DNA of 64,000 nt from Metridium senile. Taxonomy: Eukaryota > Cnidaria > Anthozoa > Actiniaria > Metridiidae. The DNA lies in the NCBI GenBank assembly GCA_949775045.1, contig OX459108.1, positions 2,900,935 to 2,964,934 of the forward strand. Direction: 5' to 3'. Position 1 is the first letter of the stretch; each line of letters starts with the position of its first letter. The translations under genes were made by a program, and so were the position numbers. The notes beneath the pieces were generated by a model. The model made no database searches. It saw only the letters and a program-made list of their open reading frames with translations, and was not told where the DNA came from. This document shows positions 47,160-58,828 of this stretch, in pieces.

Positions 47160-50100
47160 AGCATTCATTACGCTAGTACGCTAATACGATATTACTCTAT
47201 TACCCTAGTACTCTAGTACGCTAGTACGCTGTTACGCTATTACGCTAGTACGCTAGTACGCTGTTACGCCATTACTCTAGTACTCTAGTACGCTATTACT
47301 GCTATTACGCTATTACGCTAGTACGCTGTTACGCTATTACTCTAGTACTCTAGTACGCTATTACTGCTATTACGCTATTACGCTAGTACGCTGTTACGCC
47401 ATTACTCTAGTACTCTAGTACGCTATTACTGCTATTACGCTATTACGCTAGTACGCTGTTACGCTAGTACGCTGTTACGCTAGTACGCTGTTACGCCATT
47501 ACTCTAGTACTCTAGTACTCTAGTACGCTAGTACGCTGTTACGCTGTTACGCTATTACTCTATTACCCTAGTACTGCTATTACTCTAGTACGCTGTTACG
47601 CTAGTACGCTGTTACGCTAGTACTCTAGTACGCTAGTACGCTGTTACGCTAGTACGCTATTACGCTATTACGCTAGTACGCTGTTACGCTAGTACTCTAG
47701 TACGCTAGTACGCTGTTACGCTAGTACGCTATTACGCTATTACGCTAGTACGCTGTTACGCTATTACTCTAGTACTCTAGTACGCTATTACTGCTATTAC
47801 GCTATTACGCTAGTACGCTGTTACGCCATTACTCTAGTACTCTAGTACGCTATTACTGCTATTACGCTATTACGCTAGTACGCTGTTACGCTAGTACGCT
47901 GTTACGCCATTACTCTAGTACTCTAGTACTCTAGTACGCTAGTACGCTGTTACGCTGTTACGCTATTACTCTATTACCCTAGTACTGCTATTACGCTAGT
48001 ACGCTGTTACGCTAGTACGCTGTTACGCTAGTACGCTGTTACGCTATTACTCTAGTACGCTGTTACGCTAGTACGCTGTTACGCTAGTACTCTAGTACGC
48101 TAGTACGCTGTTACGCTAGTACGCTGTTACGCTAGTACGCTGTTACGCTAGTACGCTGTTACGCTGTTACGCTGTTACGCTATTACTCTATTACCCTAGT
48201 ACTGCTATTACGCTAGTACGCTGTTACGCCATTACTCTAGTACTCTAGTACTCTAGTACGCTAGTACGCTGTTACGCTGTTACGCTATTACTCTATTACC
48301 CTAGTACTGCTATTACGCTAGTACGCTAGTACGCTATTACTCTATTACCCTAGTACTGCTATTACGCTAGTACGCTAGTACGCTGTTACGCTACTACTCT
48401 AGTACTCTAGTACTCTAGTACGCTAGTACGCTTATTACTCTATTACCCTGGTACTGATATTACGCTAGTACGCTAGTACGCTGTTACGCTATTGCTCTAG
48501 TACTCTAGTACTCTAGTACTCTAGTACGCTAGTACGCTGTTACGCTAGTACGCTGTTACGCTAGTACGCTGTTACGCTATTACTCTAGTACTCTAGTACG
48601 CTAGTACGCTGTTACGCTATTACTCTAGTACTCTAGTACGCTATTACTCTATTACCCTAGTACTGCTATTACGCTAGTACGCTAGTACGCTGTTACGCTA
48701 GTACGCTGTTACGCTAGTACGCTGTTACGCTGTTACGCTGTTACGCTATTACTCTATTACCCTAGTACTGCTATTACGCTAGTACGCTGTTACGCCATTA
48801 CTCTAGTACTCTAGTACGCTATTACTGCTATTACGCTATTACGCTAGTACGCTGTTACGCCATTACTCTAGTACTCTAGTACGCTATTACTGCTATTACG
48901 CTAGTACGCTAGTACGCTGTTACGCTAGTACGCTGTTACGCCATTACTCTAGTACTCTAGTACTCTAGTACGCTAGTACGCTGTTACGCTGTTACGCTAT
49001 TACTCTATTACCCTAGTACTGCTATTACGCTAGTACGCTAGTACGCTGTTACGCTACTACTCTAGTACTCTAGTACTCTAGTACGCTAGTACGCTTATTA
49101 CTCTATTACCCTGGTACTGATATTACGCTAGTACGCTAGTACGCTGTTACGCTATTGCTCTAGTACTCTAGTACTCTAGTACTCTAGTACGCTAGTACGC
49201 TGTTACGCTATTACGCTGTTACGCTATTACTGCTATTACGCTATTACGCTAGTACGCTGTTACGCCATTACTCTAGTACTCTAGTACGCTATTACTGCTA
49301 TTACGCTAGTACGCTAGTACGCTGTTACGCCATTACTCTAGTACTCTAGTACGCTAGTACGCTGTTACGCTGTTACGCTATTACTCTATTACCCTAGTAC
49401 TGCTATTACGCTAGTACGCTGTTACGCCATTACTCTAGTACTCTAGTACTCTAGTACGCTAGTACGCTGTTACGCTGTTACGCTATTACTCTATTACCCT
49501 AGTACTGCTATTACGCTAGTACGCTAGTACGCTGTTACGCTACTACTCTAGTACTCTAGTACGCTAGTACGCTTATTACTCTATTACCCTAGTACTGATA
49601 TTACGCTAGTACGCTAGTACGCTGTTACGCTATTACTCTAGTACTCTAGTACGCTATTACTGCTATTACGCTATTACGCTAGTACGCTGTTACGCCATTA
49701 CTCTAGTACTCTAGTACGCTATTACTGCTATTACGCTATTACGCTAGTACGCTGTTACGCTAGTACGCTGTTACGCTAGTACGCTGTTACGCTGTTACGC
49801 TGTTACGCTATTACTCTATTACCCTAGTACTGCTATTACGCTAGTACGCTGTTACGCCATTACTCTAGTACTCTAGTACGCTATTACTGCTATTACGCTA
49901 TTACGCTAGTACGCTGTTACGCCATTACTCTAGTACTCTAGTACGCTATTACTGCTATTACGCTAGTGCGCTAGTACGCTGTTACGCTAGTACGCCATTA
50001 CTCTAGTACTCTAGTACTCTAGTACGCTAGTACGCTGTTACGCTGTTACGCTATTACTCTATTACCCTAGTACTGCTATTACGCTAGTACGCTAGTACGC

Positions 50101-52480
50101 TGTTACGCTACTACTCTAGTACTCTAGTACTCTAGTACGCTAGTACGCTTATTACTCTATTACCCTGGTACTGATATTACGCTAGTACGCTAGTACGCTG
50201 TTACGCTATTGCTCTAGTACTCTAGTACTCTAGTACTCTAGTACGCTAGTACGCTGTTACGCTATTACGCTGTTACGCTAGTACGCTGTTACGCTATTAC
50301 TCTAGTACTCTAGTACGCTAGTACGCTGTTACGCTATTACTCTAGTACTCTAGTACGCTATTACTCTATTACCCTAGTACTGCTATTACGCTAGTACGCT
50401 AGTACGCTGTTACGCCATTACTCTAGTACTCTCGTACTCTAGTACGCTAGTACGCTGTTACGCTGTTACGCTATTACTCTATTACCCTAGTACTGCTATT
50501 ACGCTAGTACGCTATTACTCTATTACCCTAGTACTGCTATTACGCTAGTACGCTAGTACGCTGTTACGCTACTACTCTAGTACTCTAGTACGCTAGTACG
50601 CTTATTACTCTATTACCCTAGTACTGATATTACGCTAGTACGCTAGTACGCTGTTACGCTATTACTCTAGTACGCTGTTACGCTAGTACGCTGTTACGCT
50701 AGTACGCTGTTACGCTAGTACGCTAGTACGCTGTTACGCTACTACTCTAGTACTCTAATACGCTAGTACGCTTATTACTCTATTACCCTAGTACTGATAT
50801 TACGCTAGTACGCTAGTACGCTGTTACGCTATTGCTCTAGTACTCTAGTACGCTATTACTGCTATTACGCTATTACGCTAGTACGCTGTTACGCTAGTAC
50901 GCTGTTACGCCATTACTCTAGTACTCTAGTACTCTAGTACGCTAGTACGCTGTTACGCTGTTACGCTATTACTCTATTACCTAGTACTGCTATTACGCTA
51001 TTACGCTGTTACGCTAGTACGCTGTTACGCTATTACTCTAGTACGCTGTTACGCTAGTACGCTGTTACGCTAGTACTCTAGTACGCTAGTACGCTGTTAC
51101 GCTAGTACGCTGTTACGCTAGTACGCTAGTACGCTGTTACGCTAGTACGCTGTTACGCTAGTACGCTGTTACGCTATTACTCTAGTACGATAGTACGCTG
51201 TTACGCTAGTACGCTGTTACGCTATTACTCTAGTACTCTAGTACGCTATTACTGCTATTACGCTAGTACGCTAGTACGCTGTTACGCCATTACTCTAGTA
51301 CTCTAGTACGCTAGTACGCTGTTACGCTGTTACGCTATTACTCTATTACCCTAGTACTGCTATTACGCTAGTACGCTGTTACGCCATTACTCTAGTACTC
51401 TAGTACTCTAGTACGCTAGTACGCTGTTACGCTGTTACGCTATTACTCTATTACCCTAGTACTGCTATTACGCTAGTACGCTAGTACGCTGTTACGCTAC
51501 TACTCTAGTACTCTAGTACGCTAGTACGCTTATTACTCTATTACCCTAGTACTGATATTACGCTAGTACGCTAGTACGCTGTTACGCTATTGCTCTAGTA
51601 CTCTAGTACTCTAGTACTCTAGTACGCTAGTACGCTGTTACGCTAGTACGCTGTTCATCCTCGGGAACCCAGGGGTATTCTTTTGTCGCTCGTTTCTCGC
51701 TTCCACAACATATACCCCTGGGAACGTAGTCTGTTGGAGCTTGTTCCGGAAGTCAAAATTCAGCTCTTTCCTGATTGGTCGACCTTATTAGGTCGACCAA
51801 TGAAAATCAAGATAACCATTCAAAGAAAGTCGTTAAATAAGTTTGAAATTTGACTTCCGGAACAAGCTCGAACAGACTACGTTCCCAGGGGTATATGTTG
51901 TGGAAGCGAGAAACGAGCGACGGAAGAATACCCCTGGGTTCCCGAGGATGGTACGCTGTTACGCTAGTACGCTGTTACGCTATTACTCTAGTACTCTAGT
52001 ACGCTAGTACGCTGTTACGCTGTTACGCTATTACTCTAGTACTCTAGTACGCTATTACTCTATTACCCTAGTACTGCTATTACGCTAGTACGCTAGTACG
52101 CTGTTACGCCATTACTCTAGTACTCTAGTACTCTAGTACGCTAGTACGCTGTTACGCTGTTACGCTATTACTCTATTACCCTAGTACTGCTATTACGCTA
52201 GTACGCTAGTACGCTATTACTCTATTACCCTAGTACTGCTATTACGCTAGTACGCTAGTACGCTGTTACGCTACTACTCTAGTACTCTAGTACGCTAGTA
52301 CGCTTATTACTCTATTACCCTAGTACTGATATTACGCTGGTACGCTAGTACGCTGTTACGCTATTACTCTAGTACTCTAGTACGCTAGTACGCTGTTACG
52401 CTAGTACGCTATTACTCTAGCACTCTAATACCCTAGTACGGCTATTACGCTATTACGCTATTACGCTATTACTGGCCTCT
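47160..52480 (-). repeat. Octamer-word satellite, right arm (~5.3 kb)
   Basis: Reverse-complement orientation of the left arm: AGTACGCT, GTTACGCT, ATTACGCT, AGTACTCT, ATTACTCT and ATTACCCT, with AGTACTGCT. Higher-order blocks such as ATTACCCTAGTACTGCT recur dozens of times at irregular spacing. Interrupted by a 295-bp MULE-type MITE at 51656-51950. Confidence 0.95.
51656..51950. mobile_element. MULE-type MITE, copy B, inside the satellite
   Basis: About 94% identical to copy A (40649-40946). Flanked by GTACGCTGTT on both sides, compatible with a 9-10 bp duplication, although the satellite itself contains that string. It dates the array as older than this insertion. Confidence 0.88.
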
Positions 52481-52738
52481 AATCCCCTAGTATCCCTTAC
52501 GATGTTTCTGTAATACTGCAGTATGATGTTTCTATTTAACTTATCATCTAATACCCGTATATTTTCTTACTTTCTTATACTACTCTTCTAACGTGCAAGC
52601 TACATTACCAGTAATTTTTTATTTTAAAGGCTGTTGTCTGCAAAGATGGGGGTTTTACGTTGGGAGGGTATTGATACGTTTATCCGGCGTACTAAGTAAT
52701 TTTCAGCGGAACATGCGGGATTTTTTGGGCATGGTGTA
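52481..52738. other. Right end of the 10.7-kb insertion
   Basis: Unique sequence after the octamers, with no frame. Ends ATTTTTTGGGCATGGTGTA directly before the GTGAGGAA repeat. Confidence 0.5.
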
Positions 52739-52811
52739 GTGAGGAAATATTTCATTTTATTTCATTTTAAACTAAAATTGCTATCATGAAATTATCTTGC
52801 AAGGATATATG

Positions 52812-55800
52812 TCATTTTGGTGGTTTGAATGATTTCCAACACTTTTCGTTGAACACCTGAATATAAAAAAGAAAAATAGTTGGTTAAATTCTCAGTGGTT
52901 CTTTTATGTCCCTTATTGCAGAGTGTAGTGTGTTAGTATGCGCCGTCACTGAGGTTAGTCATGGCGGACAGGGTGTGTTACATTCGGCAGTGGTTCTTAC
53001 ACATCCCTCATTGCAAAGTCAGTGTACGGTGTGAAGAATTCTCCTCGGTGTTCATATGAGCTTTATTGCACGGCAATGATGCAGACGTTTTTAGGAAATC
53101 AAGTGCAACCACCTGTTCTTACAGTTTACGTAACGTATCAAAAACGGTTGCCCTTCCTCTCCCAAAGACAGACTTCTTAAAAAAAAGTATCAGCTACAGT
53201 GGAGCCAAGCTATGGAACTCCTTACCTAGTGATTTGAGAAATTCAGACTCACTGTCTATTTTTGCCGCCAATATAACTAAAGCCCCATGGCCATAAATTT
53301 TAGATTATACTGAAGAAATAGAAAACGAGGCAGCGTGCTCTGTTGAGTTATAGAGCACGCGGGGATTTCAAGAAGACGAGAGAAGCGTTAGGAGAAGCAC
53401 GACGCGTAGCGGAGTGCTTCTCAGCGCTTCTCGAGTCTTCTTAAAATTCCCAAGTGCTCTATAACTCAACAGAGCACTGCTGCCAAGTTTTCTATTTCTT
53501 TTATAAAATATTCAGTAGTTAAAACCAAACAAATCGACGCTCCGTGCACTGTTGAGTTATAGAGAACGCTTCTCAGCCAATCAGAGCGCGCGATTTAAAC
53601 CAAATATTTTATAAATATAATTAGTTCCCCTTTATGAATATTTTATCATAGCAATTAGTGCATAATTATAGTTATATCATTGTATATATTGTATATTCTT
53701 AATTGTATGTTAGTTTGTCAGTATTTGTTTATTGAATAGGCTAGCGTGCCTAAATAAAGTTGATCTCATCTCAGAAGTAATTCTGCAATAACACAGGATA
53801 AAATTACAAGATCTAATCAATGATAAATATTGTCAACACGTCTGAGATAAACGTGTACTTAGAGACTGGCCATAAAGTATAGGGGGGAGGGGGGGGGGGG
53901 GGGCATAAAGTATAGGGGGGGAGGGGGGGGCGGAAAATTCAGAATTCCTAAGGAATAACTCTTATTGTCCCACCCTTTAGTCTATGCATAGTTACAAGTA
54001 GCCCACCCCTATACAATGCACCACAATTACCCCCAAATACCCCCAGTGTATTGCTTAATTTTTCATGGCCCACCCCTTTTCCCATGCTCAAAAATTATGG
54101 CCCACCCCACCTTTTTTTTCTGGCCCACCCCACCTATTTTTCAGGCCCACCCCCTATACTTTATGACCAGTCCCTTATAATTTTAAGATACAAAGTCACT
54201 AGCGTAGCAATAACGATAGAGAATATAAACTATAACTGGCAAAACAAAATGGCTGACCCGCTAATCAGGTCAGCGGTAATTTGAGACCGCGATCTATTGT
54301 CAGTGGTAATTAGTAAAAGTAAACTCTGTAGTGCGTTGGGATGTCAAGCTTTCAGGATTTGTTACATCCTCAGTGGTATTTTTATGCCCACATTATGTGT
54401 GACTTCCAGATTTACTGACCCTTTACTCAATAAACCTCAAGTCACAGGTAGCGCGGTGCAAGAGTGAAGAAGTCGAACTCCACAATACAATCAACAATCT
54501 TTAATGAAAACTGTTCCACAATACAATGGCTTGAATAACATAGATTGCGTGACATATACCGATGAAATAACAAAGTAGATAAATGATATTTCGTATAGTC
54601 GTAGACGTATTCGTAAGGTTCGAACTGAAATGTGATAAAATAACTCTTAATAACTAGAACAAGTTTAGATCGAGTAAAATAATGATTATTAATTACATAA
54701 ACCTAAAAACAATCTAAGAAAATATATCGAGATATCGCTACTTTTAACGATAGTATCTACAGTCATAAGCTTAACAACTAAAGCGAAGTGAACGCGTAGC
54801 GTTACTAATCCTATAGTCTAAATATAGTTCAGAATACTAACGCTATGCATGTGACTAAACGAATCTTACAAATATAACGCAATGATTAACTTACTTTGGT
54901 TTACGCTTGCACCAAAGGTAGCAATTCGTAGAATGGTAGCAACTTTACCGCTAGCAGGGTAAACTTTAAAGATCTCCTTGATCTTGAAACATAGTAGCTG
55001 AGTTACTGAATTAACTGACTTTAGCTTTGTGAAGTAGCTTCTTTTATAACGATTAGTACGTGTGTTAGCTTACGGCGTTGCGGAAGTTCTTGCGTACGCT
55101 TAAGGCGTCGCGGAAACGTATTTACGCGTGTGTTTTCCTACGGAAAACTCCTACATTATTACGTAGTTCCGAAATCTTTATCTGGATTAGTGGGTTGGAA
55201 TTGAGCACGTTGCAGCGTTCCAACTCGTAGGTAATTAATTTGTAATAACTAAAGAATGTTTAGGGTTAGTTGCGTTTTAAAACTAACATTATGCAGAACT
55301 GAGTAAGTTTAGTGTGTTTTAGTATCAACCAGTCACTGAGAGTGGTCACAGCAGCCAGGGTTTGTTACATTGTCAGTGGTTCTTCCTTTAAATATATAGG
55401 TTAGTGAGTGTAGTGTGTGCTAGTATGAGCCAATAATTGAGTGTAGTCACAGCCAGAATCTGTTTCGTTCTCAGGAGTGCTTCTTTTACATTCCCCCAAT
55501 GTACGTTAGTGAGTGTATAGTGTGTGTTAGCATAAGTCAGTCACTAAGATTTATCATGGCCAGGGTTTGTTACATCCTCAGTGGCTCTCTTACATCCACA
55601 ATGCAGGTTAGTGAGTGTAGAGTTTGTTGATGAGCCAGTGACTAAGTATAGTCACAGCCAGGCTGTGTTACATCCTCAGTGGCTTTCTTACATCCCTCAT
55701 TGAAGTGATTTATATGTAATGACACATGTATCATTGTATGTAGACATCAAGTGAGTGTTTGTCATCATTAAAGAAGCACGAAGCAACAAACAACATTACA

Positions 55801-58800
55801 AGTGAATGTGGTTACAACCCCTCTACTAAAACTTACCTTTAAAGTTTGTGGCTTAAGAATTTCTTCTACACTAAGTTCTGAATGCATTAGTCTGAGCTGC
55901 AGAAAAAAAGAGGATAAATTGAATTTGAATAAATAAATATTTTGAATTTATTGAACAGTGGGATCTGGTCCCACCAAGGGAAATATGTATTTCTGGAAAG
56001 TTTTACAGCTGTAAATATAATTCAAATGAAGCTATTGGAATCAAAATTACAGAGACTTGTATGTGTTCAGTGAACTGTTTCCTTGCTAGCCTCCTTGTGC
56101 TGTTTTTCACACTTTTGAAATTCTCATAACTTCTAAAGAATTGAATATATTTGTCCCAAACGTTTTACCATAATAATTATTGTAGATGTCATTCTAATCT
56201 ATAATTTTAAGATGGCGCAGGGAACTGTCAAGGGAACTATTGTTTGCCTGTTAAGATGGTGCAGGGAACTGTCAAGGGGACTATTGTTTGTCTTTTAAGA
56301 TGGTGCAGGGAACTGTCAAGGGAACTATTGTTTGCCTGTTAAGATGGTGCAGGGAACTGTCAAGGGAACTATTGTTTGCCTGTTAAGATGGTGCAGGGAA
56401 CTGTCAAGGGGACTATTGTTTGTCTTTTAAGATGGTGCAGGGAACTGTCAAGGGAACTATTGTTTGTCTTTTAAGATGGTGCAGGGAACTGTCAAGGGGA
56501 CTATTGTTTGCCTTTTAAGATGGTGCAGGGAACTGTCAAGGGGACTATTGTTTGTCTTTTAAGATGGTGCAGGGAACTGTTAAGGGGACTATTGTTTGCC
56601 TTCTAAGATGGTGCAGGGAACTGTCAAGGGTACTATTGTTTGTCTTTTAAGATGGTGCAGGGAACTGTCAAGGGAACTATTGTTTGCCTGTTAAGATGGT
56701 GCAGGGAACTGTCAAGGGAACTATTGTTTGCCTGTTAAGATGGTGCAGGGAACTGTCAAGGGGACTATTGTTTGTCTTTTAAGATGGTGCAGGGAACTGT
56801 CAAGGGACTATTGTTTGTCTTTTAAGATGGTACAGGGAACTGTCAAGGGGACTATTGTTTGTCTTTTAAGATGGTACAGGGAACTGTCAAGGGGACTATT
56901 GTTTGTCTTTTAAGATGGTACAGGGAACTGTCAAGGGGACTATTGTTTGTCTTTTAAGATGGTACAGGGAACTGTCAAGGGGACTATTGTTTGTCTTTTA
57001 AGATGGTGCAGGGAACTGTCAAGGGGACTATTGTTTGTCTTTTAAGATGGTGCAGGGAACTGTCAAGGGGACTATTGTTTGTCTTTTAAGATGGTACAGG
57101 GAACTGTCAAGGGGACTATTGTTTGTCTTTTAAGATGGCACAGGGAACTGTCAAGGAGACTATTGTTTGTCTTTTAAGATGGCGCAGGGAACTGTCATGG
57201 GGACTATTGTTTGCCTTTTAAGATAGTGCAGGGAACTGTCAAGGGGACTATTGTTTGTCTTTTAAGATGGCACAGGGAACTGTATTAAGGACAATCAAGC
57301 CTTTTCTTTGATACCTTAGTTTGTTGACTGCTTAGTTGTTTCATCAGATGAAAGTTATCACGGTCTGCCTCTCTTTCATCTTTAATTCTTCTTATATTGG
57401 TAGACATTTCCTGAATACAGTGTTTTATGGCATTTTCTCTTGTTTTATTGGCTTGTAATAGCTGTTGAATAGGAAAGTATGATAATGAATAATAATAATA
57501 ACAGTTGCTAGTTCTTATATAGCGCATTTCCAGAACTGCTCAATGTGTTTACTCAACATGTTCAAGTTGAAAATATATCAAGGCGCATTAAGCTGCCACC
57601 ATACAACCCATGTCTGAACATGGAGTTCTTTATGTCCCTCAATGGTGTTAAGTTTTTTTTTTTGAGAGAGACGGGACCTCCATTTTACATCGTTATCCGG
57701 GAGGACGAAGCTCTATCCACTGAGCTAAAATGATAATAATAGGGGTGATCCAAGAACCTTCGAAATGCAGAGACACTTGATTTGAAAATTCTATGCCAAG
57801 ACTTTAGGTTATAGAAAATCAATTATAGGGAAAATCTGAGACATACAAAAACCTGCAAAAAAGAGATTTCAAGACTCATCAAGAACTTTCCAAGATTTTG
57901 AGACACATTATTTTTAAGGTACCATTCGCCACCCTTAATAATAATAATAATAACAATGAGAATAATCAAATACCTTGAGCTAAGGAAACTACCGTTTCTC
58001 CAATAGTCCCGTTCACAGTTCTCTACGTCAAGGTGACAGTGAGCTTGCAATGGTAGTATTTTGGCACCTTGGACAATTATTCATATGTCTCTATCATTGC
58101 AAGATCACTGTTTGTCTCACTTTGATGCAAAGGCTTGGCTACCTTTCAAGATGGCGTAGACAACTGTGAAAGAGGACTATTTACTAAAAAGAAGTATAAA
58201 AACTTAGGTCGATGTTGGAGAAAAAGATATTAATGAACAAAAATTGTCAAACCCTAATAACTAGGTCATCAAACACTTGAAGATCCCCTTCTGCAATTGG
58301 TGTCAGTCGTCCTAATGACATTCGTCAAGCAGTGTCATGCAGAAGAGGGCCGACACTAGATAAATATCCTAATAACTATTGTGTAGTTCCAGAAAATATC
58401 CATACCCCGAGCCACCATATACGAGCCACCTTAAACTTGATCAGTAATTTTGGTAGTATTGAACCCCAGTGACTTTTGAAAAATCCAGCCTTATTCATTC
58501 CCTAACATAGAACATTATTTATTACCTCTGCATACAATTCTCTACATTTCTTCTCTGCGTTAACTTCTTGGGAAAAACTCGCTGTCGGCACACTTGTATT
58601 CAGTTTGTAAATTAGTTTATCATCAAGAAGACGTAAAACTTTCAATGCCTCCTAAAAAAACAACCAAATTTCTCAACATCGTACGAACAAAATCACTCAA
58701 AATTAATGCAGTTGAAAGAAGATGAATACATGTGTATGGAAGTGGTCAAATAGGCTGGAAATTTGTACCTTAAATTCGCTAAAATCACCACAAGACATTT

Positions 58801-58828
58801 GGCTCAACTCCGGCTTTGCATCCGCCAT
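52812..58828 (-). CDS. MIX23: MIX23 (CCDC58), mitochondrial intermembrane-space protein
   Basis: MIX23 is a small conserved protein of the intermembrane space linked to protein import. Exons in transcription order: 58769-58828, 58526-58651, 57315-57461, 55837-55896, 52812-52856; all phase 0, GT-AG, 145 residues (human 144). Landmarks: MADAKPELSQMSCGDFSEFK, then L-N-T-S-V-P-T-A-S-F, KKCRELYAE, AIKHC, IKDEREADRDNFHLMKQL and SELSVEEIL, ending VFNEKCWKSFKPPK. The two cysteines flanking exon junction 2-3 keep a 20-residue spacing, as in human. The last intron (3 kb) holds a LINE, a solo LTR and a 105-bp minisatellite; intron 3 holds a 44-bp minisatellite; intron 2 a SINE. Convergent with the stefin genes. 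Confidence 0.95.
52890..53040 (-). repeat. Detached part of the 105-bp minisatellite
   Basis: TTGCAGAGTGTAGTGTGTTA...GTTACATTC-type units like those at 55294-55715. Cut off from them by LINE and LTR insertions; another detached part lies at 54290-54397. Confidence 0.7.
53050..53780 (+). mobile_element. 5'-truncated CR1/L2-like LINE, split by a MITE
   Basis: 53066-53296 is open: a reverse-transcriptase C-terminus including LPLPKTDFLKKSISYSGAKL and the W-N-S-L-P-S-D-L-R motif. The frame ends early (TAA) beside a 300-bp MITE at about 53305-53615; the 3' UTR resumes and ends TAAATAAAGTTGATCTCATC. Lies in MIX23 intron 4. Confidence 0.8.
53305..53615. mobile_element. MITE within the LINE (TGTTGAGTTATAGAGCAC family)
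   Basis: TGCTCTGTTGAGTTATAGAG...GAGTGCTTCTC is inverted as GCTTCTCGAGTCTTC...CTCTATAACTCAACAGAGCA. A decayed relative lies at 21290-21550. Confidence 0.75.
53863..54175. mobile_element. Element with G-run ends
   Basis: GACTGGCCATAAAGTATAGG at the left is inverted as CCTATACTTTATGACCAGTC at the right. Next to the left end are G runs (15 at 53889-53903) and a duplicated CATAAAGTATAGGGGGG. Confidence 0.75.
54398..55288 (-). mobile_element. Solo LTR with 5-bp target duplication
   Basis: TGTGACTTCC...AAACTAACA, 891 bp, flanked by TTATG on both sides (54393-54397, 55289-55293). Read on the minus strand it begins TGTTAG and ends GTCACA, with TATA-like GTTATAAAAG and ATTAAA towards the 3' part, so minus orientation is likely. 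No internal retroelement genes. Confidence 0.8.
55294..55715 (+). repeat. ~105-bp minisatellite in MIX23 intron 4
   Basis: About four units containing GTTAGTGAGTGTAGTGTGTG and GGTTTGTTACATCCTCAGTG. The upstream parts at 52890-53040 and 54290-54397 show the array was once continuous. Confidence 0.8.
56211..57285 (+). repeat. 44-bp minisatellite, about 24 copies, MIX23 intron 3
   Basis: Units AAGATGGTGCAGGGAACTGT + CAAGGGGACTATTGTTTGTC + TTTT with scattered substitutions (GGTACAGG, GGCACAGG) forming local subtypes. Ends 30 bp before the exon 3 donor at 57315. Confidence 0.92.
57485..57735 (-). mobile_element. tRNA-derived SINE in MIX23 intron 2
   Basis: Minus strand: a tRNA-like head with a good A box (TAGCTCAGTGG followed by ATAGAGC) near 57728, a weaker GGTCCCG B-box-like segment, an A-rich stretch, a body of about 140 bp, then GGAAATGCGCTATATAAGAA and (TTATTATT)n at 57485-57510. 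Tails of this form are shared with CR1/L2-type LINEs. Confidence 0.7.
57736..58525. other. MIX23 intron 2 remainder, nothing recognised
   Basis: AT-rich with a short (AAT)n at 57937-57955. No exon seen. Confidence 0.45.

Larger units (their letters stand above)
42037..52738. mobile_element. 10.7-kb insertion with opposed octamer-satellite arms
   Basis: Flanked by the direct repeat GTGAGGAA (42029-42036 and 52739-52746); the paralogous stefin 1 locus at 31430 reads straight through GGTGAGGAAATATTTC, so this block is an insertion. The first ~70 bp and the inverted last ~70 bp share spaced matches (GATGTTC against CATGTTC, then, 16 bases on, GTACGGCGGCTAACG against GTACGCCGGATAAACG), suggesting decayed inverted ends. 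Inside are two arrays of an 8-bp word in opposite orientation (42240-43775 and 47160-52480) and a 3.4-kb centre with nested repeats. No transposase frame was found. Confidence 0.7.

Noticed and set aside
42029..52746. Reading GTGAGGAA on both flanks as leftovers of the segmental duplication only
   Set aside because: The uninterrupted stefin 1 copy contains the string once, whereas copy 2 has it on both sides, which fits a target-site duplication better. The possibility of chance remains and is stated in the finding.
56211..57285. CRISPR-like regular repeats
   Set aside because: Units are contiguous 44-bp copies without unique spacers, in an animal intron; an ordinary minisatellite.
57640..57735. 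Functional tRNA gene
   Set aside because: The A box and D-arm-like part are good but the B box is poor and an acceptor stem cannot be closed; the body and LINE-like tail make it a SINE.
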